A DNA stretch of 64,000 nucleotides, taken from assembly GCA_022712315.1 (NCBI GenBank), contig JALAGS010000041.1, positions 34,468 through 98,467 of the forward strand, written 5' to 3'. This stretch comes from Sphingobacterium sp. (GTDB lineage: Bacteria > Bacteroidota > Bacteroidia > Sphingobacteriales > Sphingobacteriaceae). Under the pieces are notes generated by a model. It was not told the origin of the DNA. It saw only the letters and a program-made list of their open reading frames with translations, and made no database searches. A program made the translations under genes and the position numbers. Within the stretch, counting starts at the first letter, position 1. Every line of letters starts with the position of its first letter. Shown piece after piece: positions 39,575 through 46,443 of this stretch.

Positions 39575-39628
39575 AGCGGTTATCGAAAAGATTTGATGCT
39601 CTTAGTCATCTTCTCTTCGATAACCGCT
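39575..39628. repeat. 13-bp-stem hairpin between adaptor gene and P15
   Basis: AGCGGTTATCGAA (39575-39587) is a perfect complement of TTCGATAACCGCT (39616-39628); AAGAT/ATCTT extends pairing inside the loop. It lies 8 bases past the adaptor stop and lacks a T-run, so partial termination or a 3'-end protecting the adaptor message is more likely than full termination. Confidence 0.7.
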
Positions 39629-39636
39629 ATATGGTT

Positions 39637-40890
39637 TTACTTTTTAATATTCAGTTCTTGAACCTTATCGTAGGTCTCATAGCTCGATACGATAACTTTA
39701 TCTCCCGGTTGTAGGCCTTTGATAACCTCGTAATATTCGGGATTCTGTCTTCCAAGCTGGATATCTACACGATATGCTGTAGTTCCATTCTTATCCAATT
39801 TGAAGATCCAGTTACCACCGGTCTGTTGATAAAATCCACCTTTTGCCAACAGCAAAGCTTTTGTTTCATCACTTAATGCTAGACGTATTTGTAGGGTCTG
39901 ACCACGACGTATCCCTTTGGGAACATCGTTGATAAATTCCATGTCAACCTGGAATCTACCATTGGTGACTTGCGTATATACTTTCTTGATACGGAGTTTA
40001 TAGGTTTTCTCCCCGATGGAAAATTCACCTTGTAGATCTGGGAAAATACGGTTGATATAATGTTCGTCAATATCAGCACGGACTTTAAATCCTGTCAAAA
40101 CGTCGATTTGACCCAACCGCTCACCTGCGTTTTTATTTTGTCCAATTTCTGCATCGAAGGCAGTCAATTGTCCGTCAACAGGTGCCCTAACAATTAAGTC
40201 CCCAATTTTCCTTTTCATCAGTTCCAAAGCACTCTGTGTACGTTGATAAGTCTGTTTGTCCTGATTGGTTTTTTGCGCATTGGAGATTTCGTCTTGTTTC
40301 AGAATCTGTTTGGTCAAGCTGACACGCTCTTTTTGGTAATTATAATCGTTCTTTGATTTTTCGAATTCTTGTGTTCCAATCGCTTTTTCAGCAAGCAATT
40401 TTTTATTGAGGTTATAGACACGTTCTGCTTCTCTATAGGCTTGTTCCACATCAGCCATTTGGTTGCGGTTGTTAATAGAAGCTTGTTGGGCATTGGTTTG
40501 CGCAATCTGGGACTGTGTCAATAGATTCAAAACTTGCGTTTCTTGTTGTACCAGAGTAAGCTCCTGATCCGTATTGGATAGGCGCATAATGGCATCCCCT
40601 TTTTTTAAGATAGCACCATCTTCTACAAATTTTTCCTCTACACGTCCACCGACAGAAGCATCGAGATATATACTGCTAATCGGAAGTACTGTACCGTTTA
40701 TGGGGATAAATTCTTGAAAGTTACCGTTTTTTATTTCGACAATAGAGATGCGGTCAGCTTCTACATTGAGTTTGCTTTTACCAGATGTAAAATAAAAGCT
40801 GGCGCTGATTAAACCAACTAAACCAGCAATCCCTACAATGGTCATGATACGTTTGCTATTCCACTTCTTCTTTTCTAAAGGTCTGTCCAT
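39637..40890 (-). CDS. HlyD/MacA-family periplasmic adaptor (membrane fusion protein)
   Basis: This 417-residue protein should link the inner-membrane permeases to the TolC-like channel. It has a short cytoplasmic N-terminus, one membrane segment (about 15-35), a first half of the lipoyl domain (about 66-105, GGRVEEKFVEDG), an alpha-helical coiled-coil hairpin (about 110-228), the second lipoyl half (about 230-247, IVRAPVDGQL), a beta-barrel domain and a C-terminal membrane-proximal domain ending GDKVIVSSYE. It heads a unit of the adaptor, P15, P14, ATPase and P13-P7, from a sigma-54 promoter 26 bases upstream. It diverges from the tolC-like gene. Confidence 0.95.
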   Translation of the reverse strand: MDRPLEKKKWNSKRIMTIVGIAGLVGLISASFYFTSGKSKLNVEADRISIVEIKNGNFQEFIPINGTVLPISSIYLDASVGGRVEEKFVEDGAILKKGDAIMRLSNTDQELTLVQQETQVLNLLTQSQIAQTNAQQASINNRNQMADVEQAYREAERVYNLNKKLLAEKAIGTQEFEKSKNDYNYQKERVSLTKQILKQDEISNAQKTNQDKQTYQRTQSALELMKRKIGDLIVRAPVDGQLTAFDAEIGQNKNAGERLGQIDVLTGFKVRADIDEHYINRIFPDLQGEFSIGEKTYKLRIKKVYTQVTNGRFQVDMEFINDVPKGIRRGQTLQIRLALSDETKALLLAKGGFYQQTGGNWIFKLDKNGTTAYRVDIQLGRQNPEYYEVIKGLQPGDKVIVSSYETYDKVQELNIKK

Positions 40891-40916
40891 AATTTAATAT
40901 CAATTTCGTATGTAAC

Positions 40917-40932
40917 TATGAAAGCTGTGCCA
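40917..40932 (-). promoter_or_regulatory. Sigma-54 type -24/-12 promoter of the adaptor operon
   Basis: The minus strand reads TGGCAC-AGCTT-TCATA. The -24 half is the exact consensus, but the -12 half is poor. The position, 54 bp from the proximal palindrome at 40986, matches the other four modules and is the main support. Confidence 0.6.
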
Positions 40933-40985
40933 ATAATTTAATACGCTGATTTATAGTCGTTTATTTTGTTTTGTTTAGTGATCGG

Positions 40986-41022
40986 TGTTCGATAGCGGAC
41001 ACTTCTTGTACGAAGACGTACA
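40986..41022. promoter_or_regulatory. Paired palindromic activator sites of the adaptor operon
   Basis: TGTTCGATAGCGGACA (40986-41001) and TGTACGAAGACGTACA (41007-41022) are 21 bp apart. The second is a full match to both half-sites. They serve the leftward promoter at 40917-40932. Confidence 0.8.
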
Positions 41023-41217
41023 ACTGTCGTTTTTTGCTATCTATTGTGGTAACTGAGGCACTCTGAATAACTATAACCACAGGTTGTGGTGAGGTCTAAA
41101 GGTTTTTGATACAATTATCCTTATTCGGTATTTCCCTGATCTTATTCGTAGTACTATTCATCTTTTAAGATGGTCACTTAACAGCAGCATCTAAATAATA
41201 CTATATTCTGACTTTAG

Positions 41218-41310
41218 TCGGTGCTTCTTCGGAACTTATTCGGTGCTTGTTCGGTGCTTCTTCGGTTGTAACCGAATAAAAACCGAAGAAGAACCGATGT
41301 ATATTCGGTA
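41218..41310. repeat. Imperfect 11-bp tandem repeat with an internal dyad
   Basis: Units TCGGTGCTTCT, TCGGAACTTAT, TCGGTGCTTGT and TCGGTGCTTCT start at 41218, 41229, 41240 and 41251. Related units start at 41262, 41273, 41284 and 41295 and turn over to the complementary CCGAA form. CTTCTTCGGTT (41257-41267) pairs with AACCGAAGAAG (41281-41291), and TTCGGTT-GT-AACCGAA (41261-41276) is a competing inner dyad. It sits midway in the 614-base divergent intergenic region, where no gene is seen. The period is close to one helical turn, suggesting cooperative protein binding or DNA shape. Confidence 0.8.
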
Positions 41311-41376
41311 AAAAAACGAATAAATGCTGAATTTGATCCCTGTCATTCTCCTATTTATACTCTTACGGATTTTAAT

Positions 41377-41413
41377 TGTCCAACTACGCACACCGACTGT
41401 CCATTAATGAACA
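41377..41413. promoter_or_regulatory. Paired palindromic activator sites upstream of the tolC-like gene
   Basis: TGTCCAACTACGCACA (41377-41392) and TGTCCATTAATGAACA (41398-41413) are 21 bp apart. They keep the outer TGTNC/NACA halves but lack part of the central CG, so they are weaker than the divergent pair at 40986-41022. Confidence 0.65.
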
Positions 41414-41465
41414 TTTTTCAAAATTCAATTTTTGTATTAAGTTGATATTTAATGTTTTAGTTGTT

Positions 41466-41481
41466 TGGCATGGCGATGGTC
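41466..41481 (+). promoter_or_regulatory. Sigma-54 type -24/-12 promoter of the tolC-regulator-kinase operon
   Basis: TGGCAT-GGCGA-TGGTC has a good -24 element and a poor -12 element. It lies 53 bp past the palindrome pair, the distance seen at the other modules, and 24 bases before the proposed ATG at 41505, which would leave a short leader. Confidence 0.5.
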
Positions 41482-41504
41482 AGCAAGAAAATAAAAAAAT
41501 AGAT

Positions 41505-42887
41505 ATGAAGAGAGTCTATATATATACTACGTTATGCTTTTTATTGAGTTATGCCAGTGTAGAAGCGCAACAGGCTGAGCAGGGGCTATCGGAAAGAGAG
41601 ACGGGGACAGCAATAGTCACAACGGGTTACGATAAACAAATGACCAAACGAACTTTAGCTGAATGTATACAATTAGCTGTAAAAGCCAATCCGACCTTAT
41701 TGCAGAATGAACTGGATGTAAGGCGTGCCGAGGTTAATTTAGCACAAGCTAAAGCGAATAGACTTCCCGATGTAAATGCAAGTTTACAGCATAGTCTGAC
41801 ATCTGGAAGATCGCAGGATAATTCTACCCTTCAATATATTTCATCCAACAACTCCACAGGTAATTTTTCTTTGGGAGCGAGCCTCCCGATATTTAGGGGC
41901 TTTCGTTTGTTTCATGATATAAGAATGCGTGCTGATGCAAAGACCGCAGGTAAATTGACCTTCGATACGCAGATTAATGCCTTGAAACTGGATGTCATCA
42001 CGGCTTATATTCAAAGCTTGACCGCGCAGGATATCTTGCGGCAGTCGGAAATGCAGACGGAGGTAACCCGGGAACAGGTCCGCCGTGCAGAGACGATGCA
42101 TAAAGAAGGCGCAATCAACCCAGGTGATTATTTCGATTTAAAGGGACAGCTGGCAAATGATGTCAATACGATTGAAAGTAATCGGCAGTTGCTGTACAGT
42201 AGCCGCGTAAAACTCGCTGCTTTATTGAATATGGCTGAAAATCAATTGGGGGAATTGGACAATATCGGAATAAATGAGACTGGACAGCGTTTGGATGAGA
42301 AGCAATTGTATGATCTGGCTGTTGATCAATTGCCTGATATTAAGGCATTGGATTATCGGATCAAAGTGGCTGAGCGGGATATCAAAATTGCGAAATCATA
42401 CTATTATCCATCGTTAAGCCTGAGTGCAGGACTAGGGTCAAATTATTCTAAATTGGGGATTCAAGGAACTTATTGGTCACAAATGCGTAATAACGTCGGA
42501 AAATATATTTCTCTAAATCTCTCGGTTCCTATTTTTAATCATTTACAGGTTTATAATAACGTCTGTTTGGCAAAATTATATTTACAGACCGCTAAATTTC
42601 AAAAAGAGATCCAGCAAAATGTTTTGCGGTCGGCAACGTCCAATGCAGTTTTTAATTTGCAGAATGCAAGTAACATGATTGCACAACTACGTAGTCAAAA
42701 TGAAAATTATGCGGAATCTTTTCGGATTGCCAAGGTGGTTTTCGAATTGGGAAATAGTAATTCAGTGATTTTTTTGACAGCAAAAAACAAATTCGACAAC
42801 AGCCAGATTCAATTGGTCGTCAAGCAGTATGAGTGGCTGCTACAAAAATATATCAATGATTATTACGCTGGCTCGTTGAATTTATAG
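41505..42887 (+). CDS. TolC-like outer-membrane efflux protein
   Basis: This 460-residue protein starts at the ATG at 41505, giving a signal peptide (KRVYIYTTLCFLLSYASVEAQ). A longer frame from a TTG at 41376 would put the palindromes and promoter inside the gene, so it is rejected. The mature protein has the two long repeated alpha-helical coiled-coil segments and beta strands of the OEP/TolC family (for example AECIQLAVKANPTLLQ and NLAQAKANRLPDVNASL in repeat one, and DQLPDIKALDYRIKVAERD in repeat two). It should be the outer-membrane channel for the adaptor at 39637-40890 and leads an operon with the two-component pair. Confidence 0.95.
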   Translation: MKRVYIYTTLCFLLSYASVEAQQAEQGLSERETGTAIVTTGYDKQMTKRTLAECIQLAVKANPTLLQNELDVRRAEVNLAQAKANRLPDVNASLQHSLTSGRSQDNSTLQYISSNNSTGNFSLGASLPIFRGFRLFHDIRMRADAKTAGKLTFDTQINALKLDVITAYIQSLTAQDILRQSEMQTEVTREQVRRAETMHKEGAINPGDYFDLKGQLANDVNTIESNRQLLYSSRVKLAALLNMAENQLGELDNIGINETGQRLDEKQLYDLAVDQLPDIKALDYRIKVAERDIKIAKSYYYPSLSLSAGLGSNYSKLGIQGTYWSQMRNNVGKYISLNLSVPIFNHLQVYNNVCLAKLYLQTAKFQKEIQQNVLRSATSNAVFNLQNASNMIAQLRSQNENYAESFRIAKVVFELGNSNSVIFLTAKNKFDNSQIQLVVKQYEWLLQKYINDYYAGSLNL

Positions 42888-42919
42888 TTATCTTAGTATC
42901 TTCAATGAAGTCAGGAAGT

Positions 42920-44281
42920 ATGAAAAAAGCATCTATTTTAGTCGTGGATGATGACCAGGATTTATTAACTGCGGCAAGAATCTTGCTTAAACCTAAAGTT
43001 AGTCATATTCAAGTTGAACCTAATCCGGAGAATCTAATTGCACATCTGGAGAAGACACCTTATGATCTGGTGCTTTTAGATATGAATTTTAAAAGCACAA
43101 TTAATACAGGCAATGAGGGGTTATATTGGTTGTCTCGGATCAAAGAAAAGTTCCCGCAGATACATGTGATTATGATTACAGCTTATGGGGCCGTTGATCT
43201 CGCTGTAAAGTCGCTGAAACAGGGAGCATCAGATTTTGTCGTCAAACCCTGGGAAAATGAACAATTGCTGGCAACGATCGAAAGCGCGCTCGCTGAATCA
43301 AAAAATAAAGAAAAGAAAAGTAAAAGTTCCTTGCTCAGCAGTGCGAGCAGTCCTGATTTGATTGGTAACTCCATTGTTATGGACGAACTGCAATACAAGT
43401 TGGAGAAAATAGCGCCTACAGATGCCAATATATTAATATTAGGGGAAAATGGAACAGGTAAAGACCTGATTGCTCAAGCCATTCAACGAAGATCACTACG
43501 TTCAGATCGGACGTATGTTAAGGTTGACGTGGGGTCGCTGACGGAAACATTATTTGAAAGCGAACTTTTTGGTTATAAGAAGGGCGCATTTACGGATGCA
43601 CGTGAAGACCGTCAAGGGCGATTTGAAGCGGCAAATGGAGGGACATTGTTTCTCGATGAAATTGGCAATATCTCTTTACAGCAACAAGCTAAATTGTTAA
43701 CCGTATTGCAGAATAGACAGGTAACTCCTTTGGGGTCTTACCAGCCAATTCCGGTGGATATACGCTTAATTTCAGCAACAAACGTGCCGCTGAAACAACT
43801 CGCAGATGAAAGTCGTTTTCGAAAAGACTTAATTTATCGAATCAATACCGTGGAAATTCAGGTGCCCCCACTGCGTGAACGTGGAGAGGATATCAAGCTA
43901 TTGGCTGATCATTTTCTCGATATCTATTCGAAGAAATACAATAAACGGATTGAAGGCTTTGAATCGGATGCGGTTAAGAAAATGTTTGCCTATCATTTTC
44001 CGGGCAACGTACGGGAACTCCAATACAGTATCGAGCGAGCTGTTATTATGGCTGACCAGCTCAGTATTGCTGGAAATGACCTCTTTTTCTCACCCATCGA
44101 GCAACAGGTAGATAGCCACGTAGTCGAATCTAGTCCCAGCAGTCAAAATCTGGAAGAATTGGAACGTAAAGCCATCAAATCTGCAATTGAGCGTTACAAT
44201 GGAAATATCAGTAAGGCAGCAAAAGAATTAGGGCTTACACGGGCAGCGCTTTATAGACGTTTGGAGAAATATGATATTTAG
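42920..44281 (+). CDS. NtrC-family sigma-54-dependent response regulator
   Basis: This 453-residue activator has a receiver domain with acidic pocket DDD (10-12), phosphoacceptor D54, T87 and K109, then an AAA+ domain: Walker A GENGTGKD (175-182), sigma-54 contact loop GAFTDA (222-227; the family norm is GAFTGA), Walker B GGTLFLDE (240-247) and a conserved RFRKDLIYR segment. A Fis-type helix-turn-helix (ISKAAKELGLTRAALYRRL) ends the protein. The start at 42920 follows AGGAAGT; an ATG at 42905 would add five residues. It begins 32 bases after the tolC-like stop and three bases separate it from the kinase. It is the obvious candidate to bind the five palindrome pairs. Confidence 0.96.
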   Translation: MKKASILVVDDDQDLLTAARILLKPKVSHIQVEPNPENLIAHLEKTPYDLVLLDMNFKSTINTGNEGLYWLSRIKEKFPQIHVIMITAYGAVDLAVKSLKQGASDFVVKPWENEQLLATIESALAESKNKEKKSKSSLLSSASSPDLIGNSIVMDELQYKLEKIAPTDANILILGENGTGKDLIAQAIQRRSLRSDRTYVKVDVGSLTETLFESELFGYKKGAFTDAREDRQGRFEAANGGTLFLDEIGNISLQQQAKLLTVLQNRQVTPLGSYQPIPVDIRLISATNVPLKQLADESRFRKDLIYRINTVEIQVPPLRERGEDIKLLADHFLDIYSKKYNKRIEGFESDAVKKMFAYHFPGNVRELQYSIERAVIMADQLSIAGNDLFFSPIEQQVDSHVVESSPSSQNLEELERKAIKSAIERYNGNISKAAKELGLTRAALYRRLEKYDI

Positions 44282-44284
44282 TCG

Positions 44285-45604
44285 ATGAGGCAAGGAAAAA
44301 TCTTAAATGCGATCAAGATTATACTGCTGTTGGTAGCCGCTCTTGTGAGTGCCTATTTGCTGCTAAAACGTGAATACGTGCAGGCGGCTTTGATCTTTTG
44401 TATTATGCTTTATCTGGGTTTTAATTTATATGCACAATATAATTTTTTAGCCAGGCAGTTGATTGAATTTTCTGAAGCTGTCAAATATCGTGATTTTACC
44501 AGACGTTTTTTGGTGAAAAACACAAAATCAGTGGAGGGAAAGCTTTTCCTCGCCTTTAATCAGATCAACGAAACCTATAAAGAGATCAGCATTAAGCAGG
44601 AAATTCAGCATCAATATCTGGACCGTGTGATCAATATGCTGAATTCGGCTATCATTTTTTATGAGATGGATAGTGGCAAGGTCATGTGGGTAAATGAAGC
44701 ATTTAAGCAGCTGTTTCACTTGCCGCATCTCGGAAACATTGCCGGGCTAAAGAAAAAAAATAACGATCTTTATGAAAAAACCATGTTACTTGAAAATGGG
44801 CAGCAACAAATGGAGTCCGTCCAGTCAAGTAAAGGGAAAATTAAATTATTGATTCAAAGCTCCAGCTTTGAGACACAGGATGCTTTGTTTCGCATTGTTG
44901 TGTACCAAAATATCAATGAAGCAATTGATGAAACAGAGACAAAGGCATGGCATAAATTATTGCGCGTACTGACGCATGAAATTATGAATTCCATTGCTCC
45001 GATCAGTTCGTTGGCTGAAACCTTGAATGGCCGTTTGGATCATTTTAAAGGGCATGAAGATATCGATGATCTAAAAACAGGTATATCCACCATCAAACGC
45101 CGGAGCGAAGGACTCTTGCACTTTGCTAAGAGTTATCGAATGATCAATAAAGTCGATCAGCCACAGCTGGCACCTATTCAGATTTCACAGTTGTTTGAAC
45201 ATATCTACCAATTGCTTGAACCGACCTTGATCCAGAAAAATATTGACGTGGATATTATCCTGAAAAATACTCGGCTAATTTTATCAGCAGATGTCAATTT
45301 GATCGAACAGGTTATTATTAACCTGATGCTGAATGCAATTGATGCTGTAAAAAATAGGGAAGAGGCTTATATCAGTTTATCTGCTCTCGAAGTAGATGGT
45401 AAGGTTCAGATCCGGATTGAAGATAATGGGGCCGGAATTTCTGCCGATCTCCAGGAACAGATCTTCACACCATTTTTTACAACAAAGAAAACGGGTACAG
45501 GTGTCGGCCTGACGCTGAGCAAACAGATCATGTTATTGCATAAAGGGACTATTTTTCTCAATAGTACGGAGGGAGAGGGAAGTGTTTTTATCCTTCAGTT
45601 TTAG
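44285..45604 (+). CDS. Sensor histidine kinase with a minimal extracytoplasmic loop
   Basis: This 439-residue kinase has two membrane segments (about 10-27 and 33-50) with only about five or six residues between them, so it has no periplasmic sensor domain. A HAMP-like linker and a PAS-like region (about 110-210) follow, then the dimerisation helix with phosphorylated H231 (LTHEIMNSI), N-box NLMLNAIDAV (346-355), G1 DNGAG (380-384) and G2 GTGVGL (404-409). The catalytic core resembles NtrB/NtrY-type kinases that pair with NtrC regulators. It lies three bases after the regulator. The small membrane domain recalls intramembrane-sensing kinases that monitor ABC transporters; this is an analogy only. 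Confidence 0.95.
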   Translation: MRQGKILNAIKIILLLVAALVSAYLLLKREYVQAALIFCIMLYLGFNLYAQYNFLARQLIEFSEAVKYRDFTRRFLVKNTKSVEGKLFLAFNQINETYKEISIKQEIQHQYLDRVINMLNSAIIFYEMDSGKVMWVNEAFKQLFHLPHLGNIAGLKKKNNDLYEKTMLLENGQQQMESVQSSKGKIKLLIQSSSFETQDALFRIVVYQNINEAIDETETKAWHKLLRVLTHEIMNSIAPISSLAETLNGRLDHFKGHEDIDDLKTGISTIKRRSEGLLHFAKSYRMINKVDQPQLAPIQISQLFEHIYQLLEPTLIQKNIDVDIILKNTRLILSADVNLIEQVIINLMLNAIDAVKNREEAYISLSALEVDGKVQIRIEDNGAGISADLQEQIFTPFFTTKKTGTGVGLTLSKQIMLLHKGTIFLNSTEGEGSVFILQF

Positions 45605-45718
45605 TGATAGCATTCTTTCTGATCTGTTACTTTTCTAATTTAATAGCACGTATTCCCTGGTATTAAAACCTAATGTTCCATGTGAAAAATCATAAAATTT
45701 AGCGATGTTTGCAGCGAA

Positions 45719-46246
45719 ATGAACTACACGCTTAAGTACTGGCGGCATTATTTTGTATCCCATAGTCGCCATGGGACCCATTCTCCTTTTGTCTATAAAT
45801 TAGTTGATGAAGTGATCTATCAAAAGGCGTCCAAAGCGCGTACTTCCGAATTACCCCAATTTATTCAAAACGAAAGCAAGGTAGAACAGAAAAAGTATGC
45901 ATTAATGGATCGACTATTAAAGACATTTGCTTACGATGATTTTAGCTATTGGGCCGATCGTCCGCTCGAAAGTTATCGAAGTCTTTTACAAGACCAATGT
46001 GGAAGCTATGCATACCGACATGTTTATTATATCGATCTAGACGATCTTGACCTAAATTTTTTGGAAAATGTTGGTGATCGAGATTTATTCATTATAAACG
46101 AACCCCATTTGTCGGAAAAAAGGGAAGCGTACTGGAACAAGCTTAAACAGGATAATCGTATTGTGGTAACGATAGATTTGTACCGAATTGGTTTGGTTTA
46201 CTTCAGGAAAGGACAGCGAAAGGAGAATTTTCTGATTCGCTTTTAA
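45719..46246 (+). CDS. Short protein resembling the ends of a class I methyltransferase family
   Basis: This 175-residue protein has an N-terminus (RHGTHSPFVYKLVDEVIY, about 17-34) and a C-terminus (RIVVTIDLYRIGLVYFRKGQ with FLIRF at the end) that I recognise from Bacteroidota SAM-dependent methyltransferases of roughly 230-270 residues. The central Rossmann region with the glycine-rich SAM site is not apparent. The frame is intact and begins cleanly with ATG at 45719, so it may be a shortened, perhaps non-catalytic, relative. It stands alone, 114 bases after the kinase, and is convergent with the beta-barrel gene. Function unknown. Confidence 0.7.
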   Translation: MNYTLKYWRHYFVSHSRHGTHSPFVYKLVDEVIYQKASKARTSELPQFIQNESKVEQKKYALMDRLLKTFAYDDFSYWADRPLESYRSLLQDQCGSYAYRHVYYIDLDDLDLNFLENVGDRDLFIINEPHLSEKREAYWNKLKQDNRIVVTIDLYRIGLVYFRKGQRKENFLIRF

Positions 46247-46383
46247 ACTGCTGTTACTACCATTGCCTGATTGATGGCGGGTAGTCATCAACAGCATTCC
46301 GTTGGACATAAAATATTTTATTTAAAACTTGTAGGAATTGAGAAGGAGTAGGGATAGGAAAGTCGATTTCGTTTGTTACTAGT

Positions 46384-46432
46384 AAAGAACAGCATCCATC
46401 AATAGATATGATGGATGCTGTTCTTTATGATA
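46384..46432. terminator. Bidirectional terminator between convergent genes
   Basis: A perfect 17-bp stem, AAAGAACAGCATCCATC (46384-46400) against 46410-46426, has a nine-base loop. A-rich and T-rich ends serve both strands. It sits between the stop codons of the convergent genes at 46246 and 46444. Confidence 0.9.
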
Positions 46433-46443
46433 TGTTTTTTTTA

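Noticed and set aside
41376..41504. N-terminal extension of the tolC-like protein from a TTG start
   Set aside because: It covers both palindromes and the sigma-54 promoter and lacks a signal peptide at its start; the ATG at 41505 gives one.
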